Shown here piece by piece: positions 8,258-15,268 of a stretch of 25,557 nt of DNA. A model generated the notes under the pieces. It saw only the letters and a list, made by a program, of their open reading frames with translations, did no database searches and had not been told where the DNA came from. The position numbers and the translations under genes were made by a program. Source of the stretch: an uncultured Alphaproteobacteria bacterium (GTDB lineage Bacteria; Pseudomonadota; Alphaproteobacteria; Rhizobiales; Ancalomicrobiaceae); contig CALBKH010000019.1 in the NCBI GenBank assembly GCA_937892955.1, positions 1 through 25,557 on the forward strand, in the 5' to 3' direction. Numbering within the stretch: the stretch's first letter is position 1; every line of letters begins with the position of its first letter.

Positions 8258-8366
8258 CGTGTCCGGACCCCGTCTCTTTTCGGTCGCCATTCCCTGCATC
8301 GACGTCCTCGAACGAGCGACGCCGACCGCCGGAGCGACCGCTTGAATCTCTCCGACCGTTCCGAGC

Positions 8367-8394
8367 TTTGTACAGGCTTTTGCCGTCGGTGCAA
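8367..8394 (-). promoter_or_regulatory. Candidate sigma-70 promoter for bamA
   Basis: In the 281-base gap between rseP and bamA, the minus strand carries TTGCAC and TACAAA separated by 16 bases. The predicted transcript would have a leader of about 100 bases before ATG 8257. The -35 matches consensus at 4 to 5 positions and the -10 at 4. The rest of the gap shows only short weak hairpins (for example AGGGC/GCCCT near 8505-8522) and no credible gene. Confidence 0.4.
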
Positions 8395-8538
8395 GCCGAC
8401 CCGCGCCGCCCCCGACGTCGTTTGCCGCCGACCGTTGCGCGTCGGCCACTGCCATTTCGGATCGCATTCCGCCCGTCACCTTCCCCGGAGAGCTACACGA
8501 TACCAGGGCCTCCCCGAGCCCTTGCGCGAACGCCGCCG

Positions 8539-9675
8539 CTACTGCAGCGATGCCAGATGGCTGATGTCGTTCCAGGTGGAAACGACCATCAACGCGAGGA
8601 CGATCGCCAACCCGATACGGAAACCGATGTCCTGCGCCCGTTCCGACAGGGGACGCCCCCTGACCGCTTCGGCCGCATAGAAGACGAGATGACCGCCGTC
8701 GAGCATCGGAATCGGCATCAGATTGAGCAGGCCGATCGACACCGACAGCAACGCCGCCAGATTGACCAGCGCCAGGAATCCGACCTCGGCGACCTCACCG
8801 GAGATCTGCGCCACCCGCAGCGGCCCGCCGAGCTGGCTCGCCGATTCTCGTCCCGAGAACAGGCCGGCGACGAAGGTCCCGGTCCGCTCGACGATGAACC
8901 AGGTCTCGGCGACGCCGGCGCCGAGCGCACCGATCGGCGAGAAGTGCTTCAACACGCGATCCTTGGGGTCGCGACTCGCCTGGATGCCGAGCAGACCGCG
9001 GGTCTGCGCGCCGAACCGGCTCTTCTCTTCGAAGGGCCGCGGCGTCGCCGTCAGATCGACGCGCTTGCCGTCGCGCTCGACGGTCACCGCCGTCGGCAGA
9101 TCGGCGCGCACCGAGATCACCCGCATGATGTCGACGAAACTCTCGATCGGCCGGCCTTCGATCGACACGATCAGGTCATCCTGTCGGATGCCGGCGACTT
9201 CGGCGGCGCTGCCCGGCGACACGGCGCCGACCCGCGGGACGATGTCCATGCGGCCGGCGGTGGCGAACATCACCGTGAAGATGACGATGGCGAGGATGAA
9301 ATTGGCGATCGGCCCGGCGGCGACGATCGCCGCGCGCGCCGCGACCGGCTGAGTCGGGAAGGCGACCGCCCGCTCCTCCGCCGTCATCGCGTCGACGGCG
9401 TTCGTATCGGGGGTCGACGCGGCGTTCTCGTCGCCGACGAACTTGACGTAACCGCCGAGGGGAATGAGCGCGATGCGCCAGCGCGTCCCCTTGCGGTCGT
9501 TCCAGCCGAAGAGTTCGGGCCCGAAACCGATGGAAAAGGTCTTCACCCCGACGCCGCACCAGCGGGCGACGAGGAAATGGCCGAGTTCGTGGAAGAACAC
9601 CACCATCGTCAGGACGAACAGGAACGGCGGGCCGTAGCTCGTCACCGTCGAGACGATACTCTGCACGAAATTCAT
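8539..9675 (-). CDS. rseP: RIP metalloprotease RseP (site-2 protease)
   Basis: Protein of 378 residues. RseP is an intramembrane zinc metalloprotease that cleaves anti-sigma factors or other membrane-spanning substrates. The zinc-binding HELGH is at residues 29-33 in the first membrane segment (LFVLTMVVFFHELGHFLVAR, shown here to 20 residues). A second transmembrane helix follows at IVAAGPIANFILAIVIFTV, then one PDZ domain (PRVGAVSPGSAAEVAGIRQDDLIVSI split as PGSAAEVAGI and DDLIVSIEGRPI). The third zinc ligand is in the NLMPIPMLDGGH motif near residue 326, with a last membrane helix before the C-terminus. Only one PDZ domain is apparent, as is usual in alphaproteobacterial forms. ATG 9675 follows AGAGGGTGGCG. 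It lies directly after cdsA, with no dxr between. Confidence 0.97.
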   Translation of the reverse strand: MNFVQSIVSTVTSYGPPFLFVLTMVVFFHELGHFLVARWCGVGVKTFSIGFGPELFGWNDRKGTRWRIALIPLGGYVKFVGDENAASTPDTNAVDAMTAEERAVAFPTQPVAARAAIVAAGPIANFILAIVIFTVMFATAGRMDIVPRVGAVSPGSAAEVAGIRQDDLIVSIEGRPIESFVDIMRVISVRADLPTAVTVERDGKRVDLTATPRPFEEKSRFGAQTRGLLGIQASRDPKDRVLKHFSPIGALGAGVAETWFIVERTGTFVAGLFSGRESASQLGGPLRVAQISGEVAEVGFLALVNLAALLSVSIGLLNLMPIPMLDGGHLVFYAAEAVRGRPLSERAQDIGFRIGLAIVLALMVVSTWNDISHLASLQ

Positions 9676-9752
9676 CGCCACCCTCTGCTCGCGTCCGCGA
9701 CGCGTCTCCCGGCCGCACACTGTCGCACGGCAATCGTGAACAACCACCCAAC

Positions 9753-9767
9753 ACGGGCGATGCCCGT
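9753..9767 (-). other. Short hairpin between cdsA and rseP
   Basis: Minus-strand arms ACGGGC and GCCCGT around a 3-base loop, 15 bases after the cdsA stop, followed by a GT-rich tail (GTTGGGTGGTTGTT). It could be a weak terminator or processing hairpin. The 106-base gap holds no gene. Confidence 0.35.
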
Positions 9768-9781
9768 CATGTAGGGTGTCC

Positions 9782-10663
9782 TCACCAGAAGAGCAGCCCT
9801 GCGGTCGGGTTGCTCACGCCACCGTGCGATGCCGCGATCGCGACCGCCGCGACCGCCGCGGCGACGAGACCGTCGACACGGTCGAGAATGCCGCCGTGAC
9901 CGGGGATCAGCCGGCCCGAATCCTTGACGCCGAAGCGGCGCTTCAGGGCGCTCTCGAAGAGGTCGCCCCCCTGCGAGGCGATCGACAGGACGACCGTGAC
10001 GAAGAGCACGGGAAGAAGCCGCTGCGCACCGGCGAAATGGGCGACGATCAGGCCGGCGACGACCGCGCCGATCACCCCGCCGATCGCCCCCGACCACGTC
10101 TTTTTCGGCGACACCCTCTCCCACAATTTCGGCCCACCGATGGCACGGCCGGCGAAAAAGGCGGCGATGTCCGTCGTCCACACCACGGCGAAAAGATAGA
10201 TGACCAGCCACAACCCGATCGGCGCGTCGCGCAGCGCCACCAGCGACATCGCCGACAGGCCGGCGTAGAGCGCCCCCCACGGGGCCCAACGACGGGCATC
10301 GTCGGAGAGCGCGCGCTCGCGCACCTCGCGCGACGACAGGGCGGCGGCGACACCGAGGACGGCGATCACCACGCCGACGGTGTAGATCGCCGGCGCTCCG
10401 AAACGACCGGCGAAGGCGGCGACCGCGACCGCGGCGCCGACGAGACCGAGTTGGGCGAGGCGCAACGGTGCCCGCGGACCGCCCATGACGATGGTCGTCC
10501 ACTCGTCCATCATCAGGACCGCGCAGATCACCACCAGGACGGCGAAGGGGACGCCGCCCCACCACGTCAGGGCGAGCGCGACCGGCGCGATCACCAGGGC
10601 CGAGGCGATGCGCAGCTTCAATTCGCGCGACTTGTCGACCGGCGCGCCGCTCGCTTGGCTCAT
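9782..10663 (-). CDS. cdsA: Phosphatidate cytidylyltransferase CdsA
   Basis: Protein of 293 residues, rich in hydrophobic helices (about seven or eight membrane segments). CdsA makes CDP-diacylglycerol from CTP and phosphatidic acid, the branch point to all membrane phospholipids. The family signature is clear in the C-terminal third: RVSPKKTWSGAIGGVIGA, then SQGGDLFESALKRRFGVKDS and LIPGHGGILDRVDG, which carry the conserved acidic and basic residues of the active site. ATG 10663 overlaps the uppS stop by four bases (ATGA), so it is probably translationally coupled to uppS; an AGGGGGCGAG precedes it. The last residues (HGGVSNPTAGLLFW) are a variable tail. Confidence 0.97.
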   Translation of the reverse strand: MSQASGAPVDKSRELKLRIASALVIAPVALALTWWGGVPFAVLVVICAVLMMDEWTTIVMGGPRAPLRLAQLGLVGAAVAVAAFAGRFGAPAIYTVGVVIAVLGVAAALSSREVRERALSDDARRWAPWGALYAGLSAMSLVALRDAPIGLWLVIYLFAVVWTTDIAAFFAGRAIGGPKLWERVSPKKTWSGAIGGVIGAVVAGLIVAHFAGAQRLLPVLFVTVVLSIASQGGDLFESALKRRFGVKDSGRLIPGHGGILDRVDGLVAAAVAAVAIAASHGGVSNPTAGLLFW

Positions 10664-11427
10664 CTCGCCCCCTGGCGCGCGCCGACGCCGCCGAAACGGC
10701 GCTCACGGGCATTGTATTCGAGGATCGCCGCATCGAAGGCGTCCTCGTCGAAATCGGGCCACAGGACGGCCGAGAACACCAGTTCGGAATAGGCCGCCTG
10801 CCACAACAGGAAGTTCGACAGGCGCTTCTCGCCCGAGGTGCGGATGACGAGATCCGGCTCCGGCATGGCGGCGGTGTGGAGTTCGGCGTCGATCGCCTCG
10901 GCATCGATGTCTTGCGGAGAAATCTCGCCGCGCGTCACCTTCTCGGCGAGCGCCCGCACCGCCCCGACGATCTCCTGGCGGCCGCCGTAGTTGAAGGCGA
11001 TGGCGAGCGTCAGGCCGGTGTTGGCGCGGGTCAGGCTCTCCGCCTCGTCGAGGAGGCCGGCGATGTCCACGGGCAGACCCTCGCGTTCGCCGATCACCTT
11101 GACCCGCACGTTCTCGGCGTGCAGTTCGGCGAGATCGCGACGGATGAAGAATTTCAGGAGCCCCATCAGGAAGCCGACCTCTTCGGCCGGCCGCCGCCAG
11201 TTCTCCGAGGAGAAGGAATAGAGGGTCAGCTGATCGAGGCCGCGACGGGAGGCGTGGCGGATGATTCGCCTCACCGCCTCCATGCCCTTGCGGTGTCCCT
11301 CGGTGCGCGGCAGGCCGCGGGCCTGAGCCCATCGGCCGTTGCCGTCCATGATGATGGCGACGTGACGCGGCACGACGGCCTTGTCGTCAACGGCTTGTCC
11401 GGCGGGCGCTTCCGAAGCCATCGTCAT
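10660..11427 (-). CDS. uppS: Di-trans,poly-cis-undecaprenyl-diphosphate synthase
   Basis: Protein of 255 residues, the normal length for this cis-prenyltransferase. It extends farnesyl diphosphate to undecaprenyl diphosphate, the lipid carrier for peptidoglycan and surface polysaccharides. The N-terminal HVAIIMDGNGRWAQARGLP holds the catalytic Asp28; further motifs are TLYSFSSENWRRP, AFNYGGRQEI and DLVIRTSGEKRLSNFLLWQ. ATG 11427 (MTMASEA) is chosen because GAGGA sits 9 bases upstream; ATG 11421 is an alternative, and the frame continues to 11466 without a better site. It follows frr after 43 bases and overlaps cdsA by four. Confidence 0.97.
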   Translation of the reverse strand: MTMASEAPAGQAVDDKAVVPRHVAIIMDGNGRWAQARGLPRTEGHRKGMEAVRRIIRHASRRGLDQLTLYSFSSENWRRPAEEVGFLMGLLKFFIRRDLAELHAENVRVKVIGEREGLPVDIAGLLDEAESLTRANTGLTLAIAFNYGGRQEIVGAVRALAEKVTRGEISPQDIDAEAIDAELHTAAMPEPDLVIRTSGEKRLSNFLLWQAAYSELVFSAVLWPDFDEDAFDAAILEYNARERRFGGVGARQGAR

Positions 11428-11470
11428 CGCATGGGATCCTCGGGACATCGGTCGCGCGGGCTGCACGACC

Positions 11471-12028
11471 TCAGACCTTGATGATGTCCTGTTCCTTGGC
11501 GGCGAGAAGCTTGTCGATCTCGACGACGGTCTCGTCGGTGAGCTTCTGCACCTTGTCCTGCAGACGGCTCTCCTCGTCCTCGCTCATGCCGTCCTTCAGC
11601 GCCTTCTTGAGGCTGTCGTTACCGTCGCGCCGCACGTGGCGGACGGCGACCTTGGCGGCCTCGGCATACTTGTGGGCGACCTTGACCAGCTCCTTGCGGC
11701 GCTCGGCGTTGAGCTCGGGGATCGGCACGCGCATCGTCGCGCCCTCGACGATCGGGTTGAGGCCGAGATTGGCCTCGCGGATCGCCTTCTCCACCGCATG
11801 GGCCATGCCGCGATCCCACACCGAAACGAGCAGCATGCGCGATTCGGGCACGGAGACGGTCGCCACCTGATTGAGCGGCATGCGGGCGCCGTAGGCCTCG
11901 ACGGTGACCGGCTCGAGCAGGTGGGTGGAGGCGCGGCCGGTGCGCAGGCCGGCGAGCTCTTCCTTGTAGACGTGGACCGCCTGAGTCATGCGGCGCTTGA
12001 GATCTTCCAGGTCGAACTTGTGTGACAT
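11471..12028 (-). CDS. frr: Ribosome recycling factor
   Basis: Protein of 185 residues, exactly the family length. RRF, with EF-G, splits the post-termination ribosome so that it can be reused. The sequence shows the three-helix-bundle pattern: N-terminal DLKRRMTQAVHVYKEELAGL, then LRTGRAS, the domain II strand region with VPESRMLLVSVWDR, and the conserved ERRKELVK (here NAERRKELVKVAHKYAEAAK) and VRRDGNDSLKK segments. ATG 12028 follows GAGGACGTCCG. A 146-base gap with a stem-loop separates it from pyrH upstream, and uppS follows closely. Confidence 0.98.
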   Translation of the reverse strand: MSHKFDLEDLKRRMTQAVHVYKEELAGLRTGRASTHLLEPVTVEAYGARMPLNQVATVSVPESRMLLVSVWDRGMAHAVEKAIREANLGLNPIVEGATMRVPIPELNAERRKELVKVAHKYAEAAKVAVRHVRRDGNDSLKKALKDGMSEDEESRLQDKVQKLTDETVVEIDKLLAAKEQDIIKV

Positions 12029-12110
12029 CGGACGTCCTCGGGAGGGCTTTCCTCGGATGTGCCCGGCCGACGACGGTTCGTCGACTTCGAGCGAGGGGGT
12101 AGGAGTTCAA

Positions 12111-12146
12111 TGCGTCGCTTTCGGGGCGAAGGATCGCCCCGACGCA
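12111..12146 (-). other. Two-tier stem-loop between pyrH and frr
   Basis: Minus strand: outer arms TGCGTC/GACGCA and an inner 7-bp stem GGGGCGA/TCGCCCC with a 4-base loop and a one-sided 6-base bulge. It starts 29 bases after the pyrH stop. Following sequence is TTGAACTCC, not a T-run, so it is more likely an attenuator, processing site or Rho-linked end than a strong intrinsic terminator. The remainder of the 146-base gap shows nothing clear. Confidence 0.5.
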
Positions 12147-12174
12147 CACATCGACGACTGGTCGGCGATCGACG

Positions 12175-12912
12175 TCACCCTCCCCGAGAGTCGCGGCCGG
12201 CGACCACGGTCGCCACGGCCTCACCCTTCAGAACGTCGATCAACGCACCCGGCTCCTGAGCCGAGAACACGATTATCGGAATACCGTTGTCGCGGGCAAG
12301 TGCGAATGCCGCGGTGTCCAGGACCTTGAGATCCCGGCGGATCGCCTCGTCGAAGGTGAGCCGATCGAAGCGGGTGGCCGTCGGATCCTTCTTGGGATCG
12401 GCGGTGTAGACGCCGTCGACGTTGGTCGCCTTGAGGATGGCGTCGCAGCGCATCTCCGAGGCGCGCATCGCCGCCGTCGTGTCGGTGGTGAGAAACGGCG
12501 TGCCGAGACCGCCGGCGAAGAGCACCACCCGGTCGCGGGCGAAGGCGGCGAGCGCGTCGCGCTGGGTGAAGCCGTCGGCGACCGTCGGCATGGCGAGACC
12601 GGTGAAGACCCGCGCCTCGATGCCGCGCGCCCCGAGCGCCTCGCGCATGGCGAGCGCATTCATCACCGTCGCCATCATGCCCATGTGGTCGCCGGTGACC
12701 CGGTCGGTGCCCTGCTTCTCGAGCCAGGCGCCGCGGAACAGGTTGCCGCCGCCGATGACCACGCCGATCTCGGCGCCGATGGCGTGGGCGGCGGCGATCT
12801 CGTCGGCGATGCGGCCGACGATCGCACTGTCGATACCGAGCGGCTCGCCGCCCGCCAGCGCTTCGCCCGAGAGCTTGAGGAGCACCCGTTTCCAGGCCAG
12901 TTTCCCGCTCAT
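12175..12912 (-). CDS. pyrH: UMP kinase
   Basis: Protein of 245 residues, as expected for bacterial UMP kinase of the amino-acid-kinase fold. It phosphorylates UMP to UDP, feeding nucleotide sugars and RNA, and is normally a GTP-activated, UTP-inhibited hexamer. Visible motifs are KRVLLKLSGEAL at the N-terminus, VVIGGGNLFRG, the acceptor-site region DHMGMMATVMNALAM, FAGGLGTPFLTTDTTAAMRA and CDAILKATNVDGVYTADPKK. ATG 12912 follows GGGCGGGGAG; an in-frame ATG seven codons upstream is less likely. Two hairpins, one terminator-like, separate it from tsf. Confidence 0.98.
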   Translation of the reverse strand: MSGKLAWKRVLLKLSGEALAGGEPLGIDSAIVGRIADEIAAAHAIGAEIGVVIGGGNLFRGAWLEKQGTDRVTGDHMGMMATVMNALAMREALGARGIEARVFTGLAMPTVADGFTQRDALAAFARDRVVLFAGGLGTPFLTTDTTAAMRASEMRCDAILKATNVDGVYTADPKKDPTATRFDRLTFDEAIRRDLKVLDTAAFALARDNGIPIIVFSAQEPGALIDVLKGEAVATVVAGRDSRGG

Positions 12913-12941
12913 CTCCCCGCCCTTTCTCGTCATCGACCGGC

Positions 12942-12972
12942 AAAACCGCCGAATCCCGAGGGATTCGCGGTT
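12942..12972 (-). terminator. Probable Rho-independent terminator between tsf and pyrH
   Basis: On the minus strand AACCGC and GCGGTT form the base of the stem, and GAATCC and GGATTC its upper part, with a single-base bulge between and a tetraloop. The stem runs straight into TTTTGCC (four T counting the stem end). It lies about 80 bases after the tsf stop and 30 before the pyrH start, so pyrH would be partly insulated from the rpsB-tsf transcript. Confidence 0.6.
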
Positions 12973-12997
12973 CACGTCCCGTGCCCGGATACACGAA

Positions 12998-13022
12998 GGG
13001 CGCCGGTTCGTCACCAGCGCCC
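12998..13022 (-). other. Strong hairpin just after tsf
   Basis: Minus strand: GGGCGCTGGT pairs with ACCGGCGCCC (ten pairs, one G-U) around a GACGA loop, then TTCGTGTATCC. It starts 31 bases after the tsf stop and stands in tandem with the terminator-like hairpin at 12942-12972. It lacks a proper T-run, so it may protect the tsf mRNA 3' end or slow polymerase. Confidence 0.6.
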
Positions 13023-13053
13023 GCCGCAATTCACGTGACGTGGGGTCCGAGGA

Positions 13054-13983
13054 TCAGACGCCGGCCTGGGCGGCGACTTCCGCCGCGAAGTCGGAGACTT
13101 CCTTCTCGATGCCCTCGCCGATCACCATGCGCACGAAGGCCTTGATGGTGATCGCGGCGCCGAGGTCCTTCGCCGCCTGGGCGACGAGCGCCTCGACGGT
13201 CAGCTCGGGGTTCATCACGAAGTTCTGCTTCAGGAGGGTGACCTCCTCGTAGAACTTGCGGATGCGGCCCTCGACCATCTTCTCGACGACGGCGGCCGGC
13301 TTGCCGGACTCGAGCGCCTGAGCGGAGAAGATCTGACGCTCCTTCTCGACGATCGCCGGATCGATCTCCTCGGTGCGCACGGCGGCCGGGGTCGGATCGT
13401 GGGCGGCGACGTGCATGGCGATCTGCTTGCCGAGCGCGGCGAGCTTCGCCTTGTCGGCGGCCGACTCGAGCGCGACCAGCACGCCGATCTTGCCGAGACC
13501 GTCGGAGACCTGGTTGTGGACGTAGGACGCGACCACACCGTCGCCGACCGACAGGACGGCCGAGCGGCGCAGCTGCATGTTCTCGCCGATGGTGGCGACC
13601 GCGTCGGTGATCGAATCGACGACCGACTTGCCCGTCGAGGCCAGGGTGGCGGCGCCGAGGGCGGCCACGTCGCCGTCGGTGGTCAGCGCCACGGCGGCGA
13701 CGCCCTTGACGAGGGCCTGAAAGCCGTCGTTGCGGGCGACGAAGTCGGTCTCGGAGTTGACCTCGACGACGGCGCCGCGGGTGCCGTCGGTGGCGACGCC
13801 GACGAGGCCCTCGGCCGCGGTGCGGCCGGACTTCTTGGCGGCCTTCGACAGGCCCTTCTTACGCAGCCAGTCGACGGCGGCTTCCATGTCGCCGTTGTTC
13901 TCGGTCAGGGCCGCCTTGCAGTCCATCATGCCCGCGCCGGTCTTCTCGCGCAGTTCCTTCACCTGGGAAGCGGAAATGGTCAT
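13054..13983 (-). CDS. tsf: Elongation factor Ts
   Basis: Protein of 309 residues, the usual EF-Ts size. It is the guanine-nucleotide exchange factor that regenerates EF-Tu-GTP. An N-terminal UBA-like domain (residues 1-55) shows VKELREKTGAGMMDCKAAL and DMEAAVDWLRKKGLSKAAKK; the core carries the EF-Tu contact motif NSETDFVARND and the two-lobed dimerisation region, and near the C-terminus sits VEGRIRKFYEEVTLLKQNFV (20 residues). ATG 13983 has AGAGGCGAAC upstream. It follows rpsB in the classical order but after a gap of 247 bases containing three hairpins. Confidence 0.98.
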   Translation of the reverse strand: MTISASQVKELREKTGAGMMDCKAALTENNGDMEAAVDWLRKKGLSKAAKKSGRTAAEGLVGVATDGTRGAVVEVNSETDFVARNDGFQALVKGVAAVALTTDGDVAALGAATLASTGKSVVDSITDAVATIGENMQLRRSAVLSVGDGVVASYVHNQVSDGLGKIGVLVALESAADKAKLAALGKQIAMHVAAHDPTPAAVRTEEIDPAIVEKERQIFSAQALESGKPAAVVEKMVEGRIRKFYEEVTLLKQNFVMNPELTVEALVAQAAKDLGAAITIKAFVRMVIGEGIEKEVSDFAAEVAAQAGV

Positions 13984-14025
13984 GTTCGCCTCTGAATCTT
14001 GTTCGGACTGAATGCGTCGCGGGAC

Positions 14026-14051
14026 GAGCGGACCCGCCTTCGGGTCGGCTC
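14026..14051 (-). other. Hairpin in the tsf leader
   Basis: Minus strand: ACCCG and CGGGT around a 4-base loop, extended by GAGC/GCTC. It lies about 43 bases before the tsf start and is the last of three stem-loops in the rpsB-tsf gap. Confidence 0.5.
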
Positions 14052-14089
14052 CGGGGCCGGGGTGGCCCCCGTCGGATGTGCCGTCTTCG

Positions 14090-14114
14090 GATGGCCCATC
14101 ATCGGATGGGCATC
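14090..14114 (-). other. Second hairpin in the rpsB-tsf gap
   Basis: Minus strand: GATGCCCATC pairs with GATGGGCCATC, leaving one base bulged, around a 4-base loop. Together with its neighbours it makes the gap highly structured. No coding capacity was found in 13984-14230. Confidence 0.5.
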
Positions 14115-14194
14115 GGCCGGGATCGAACGGGAGAACCGCGATCACCGGTGACGGTACGGATCGAAGCCGACGATCCGCGACGTTTCGATGACGG

Positions 14195-14220
14195 ACGGCC
14201 CGGACGATCGCCCGGGCCGT
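14195..14220 (-). terminator. Strong stem-loop after rpsB (attenuator or partial terminator)
   Basis: Minus strand: nine perfect pairs ACGGCCCGG/CCGGGCCGT around an 8-base loop, starting 11 bases after the rpsB stop. The downstream sequence CCGTCATCG has no T-run, so it would be a weak intrinsic terminator at best. A stem here could make tsf expression lower than or independent from rpsB. Confidence 0.45.
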
Positions 14221-14230
14221 TCGCGTCGGA

Positions 14231-15001
14231 TCACTCGCCGGTGATCTCGGCCAGCGCCGGCTCTTCGACCAGCACCTCGGCCTCGCCGATGTCGACGCCC
14301 ATGTCGCCCTGCGAGCGCGACAGGCCGTCGATGGCGGCGCGAGCGATCAGGTCGGTGTAGAGCGCGATGGCGCGGCCGGCGTCGTCGTTGCCCGGGATCG
14401 GGAAGGTGATGCCGTCCGGATCGCAGTTGGAATCGAGGATGGCCGCGACCGGGATGCCCAGACGACGGGCTTCCTGGATGGCGAGCGACTCGCGGTTGGT
14501 GTCGATGACGAACACCAGATCCGGCAGGCCGCCCATGTCCTTGATGCCGCCGAGCGAGCGGTCGAGCTTCTGACGCTCGCGGTCGAGGGTCAGGCGCTCC
14601 TTCTTGGTGATCAGGTTGGCCGCGTCGCCGGTGAGCATCTCGTCGATCTTGCGCAGGCGCTGGATCGAGTTGGAGATGGTCTTCCAGTTGGTCAGCATGC
14701 CGCCGAGCCAACGGGCGTTGACGAAGTACTGGGCCGAACGGCGCGCCGCATCGGCGACCGGCTCCTGGGCCTGGCGCTTGGTGCCGACGATCAGCACGCG
14801 GCCGCCCTTGGCGACGGTGTCCGACACCGCCTTCAGAGCCTGGTGCAGCAGCGGCACGGTCTGGGCGAGGTCGATGATGTGGATGTTGTTGCGGGTGCCG
14901 AAGATGAACTCGGCCATCTTCGGGTTCCAGCGGTGCTTCTGATGGCCGAAGTGGACGCCGGCCTCGAGCAGCTGACGCATGGTGAAATCGGGCAAGGACA
15001 T
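14231..15001 (-). CDS. rpsB: 30S ribosomal protein S2
   Basis: Protein of 256 residues. S2 binds at the back of the small subunit, joining head and body. It shows the family signatures MRQLLEAGVHFGHQKHRWNP, FGTRNNIHIIDLAQT, GTKRQAQEPV, RWLGGMLTNWKTI and the later DLVFVIDTNRESLAIQEA and PVAAILDSNCDP. The C-terminal tail (EAEVLVEEPALAEITGE) is acidic. ATG 15001 is supported by the family alignment and an AGGAG ten bases upstream. It is preceded by a near-consensus promoter and a 130-base structured leader, which suggests autogenous control as is known for S2 in other bacteria. Confidence 0.98.
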   Translation of the reverse strand: MSLPDFTMRQLLEAGVHFGHQKHRWNPKMAEFIFGTRNNIHIIDLAQTVPLLHQALKAVSDTVAKGGRVLIVGTKRQAQEPVADAARRSAQYFVNARWLGGMLTNWKTISNSIQRLRKIDEMLTGDAANLITKKERLTLDRERQKLDRSLGGIKDMGGLPDLVFVIDTNRESLAIQEARRLGIPVAAILDSNCDPDGITFPIPGNDDAGRAIALYTDLIARAAIDGLSRSQGDMGVDIGEAEVLVEEPALAEITGE

Positions 15002-15018
15002 GGGCCCGTATCTCCTGT

Positions 15019-15104
15019 CTACCGGTTGAACCTCCGCGTGGGGTTGAGTTTCCGAGATCGGAAACACCGGTAGGACGCTTGGCGGTGCCGAGAAGCCTTC
15101 TCGG
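15019..15104 (-). promoter_or_regulatory. Structured rpsB leader RNA (candidate S2 autoregulatory element)
   Basis: On the minus strand, within the predicted 5' leader, a perfect 8-bp closing stem CTACCGGT/ACCGGTAG (15066-15073 with 15019-15026) encloses a perfect 8-bp hairpin GTTTCCGA/TCGGAAAC (15048-15065) and a shorter AACC/GGTT hairpin, i.e. a three-way junction. A further hairpin CCGAGAAG/CTTCTCGG (15088-15104) precedes it. The closing stem ends two bases before the AGGAG of rpsB, so folding could control ribosome access. S2 is known to repress its own operon through its leader in E. coli; whether this RNA binds S2 is inference. Confidence 0.65.
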
Positions 15105-15141
15105 AACCGAGCGCCCTGCCCACGCGTGTGGAATGGCGCGG

Positions 15142-15170
15142 GGAATAGGCGGGACGGGGGGGATTGTCAA
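15142..15170 (-). promoter_or_regulatory. Sigma-70 promoter of rpsB
   Basis: Minus strand: perfect -35 TTGACA (15165-15170), 17-base spacer, -10 TATTCC (15142-15147; four of six matches). Predicted start near 15135 gives a leader of about 130 bases before rpsB ATG 15001. It is the best promoter in the window, in keeping with a strongly expressed ribosomal operon. Confidence 0.8.
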
Positions 15171-15211
15171 GCGGATGGGGGGAAGGTGCCATTCGAGACA
15201 CCCGGCGCCTC

Positions 15212-15217
15212 TTGACG
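15212..15217 (+). promoter_or_regulatory. Candidate -35 element of the toxin-antitoxin module
   Basis: Plus-strand TTGACG, 5/6 match to a -35. A weak -10-like AATTGT would begin 17 bases later, inside the palindrome at 15234-15255. The -10 is poor, so exact promoter placement is uncertain, but an operator over the -10 region is the usual arrangement in such modules. Confidence 0.35.
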
Positions 15218-15233
15218 AATTCGACATTCCGAC

Positions 15234-15255
15234 CAATTGTTACATGTAACAATTG
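15234..15255. promoter_or_regulatory. Perfect 22-bp palindrome, probable toxin-antitoxin operator
   Basis: Half-site CAATTGTTACA is followed at once by its exact reverse complement TGTAACAATTG. It is AT-rich in a GC-rich background, begins 17 bases after a TTGACG -35-like hexamer, and ends 13 bases before the antitoxin ATG. Autoregulation by antitoxin or antitoxin-toxin complex binding a palindrome at the promoter is standard for type II modules; the binding itself is inferred. Confidence 0.75.
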
Positions 15256-15268
15256 CGAGGAGGCCACG

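Noticed and set aside
8300..8360. Possible general-stress sigma (EcfG type) promoter before bamA, GGAAC with a CGGT about 17 bases later
   Set aside because: Spacing and the -10 only partly match; the motif is short and expected by chance in such DNA.
8258..8479. Upstream extension of BamA to ATG 8479
   Set aside because: It would place about 74 residues before a good signal peptide, includes the likely promoter, and does not fit outer-membrane export.
6437..8680. 747-codon plus-strand open frame
   Set aside because: Antisense to bamA; Asp/Val/Gly-rich shadow typical of the reverse strand of a GC-rich gene, with no ribosome binding site or family motif.
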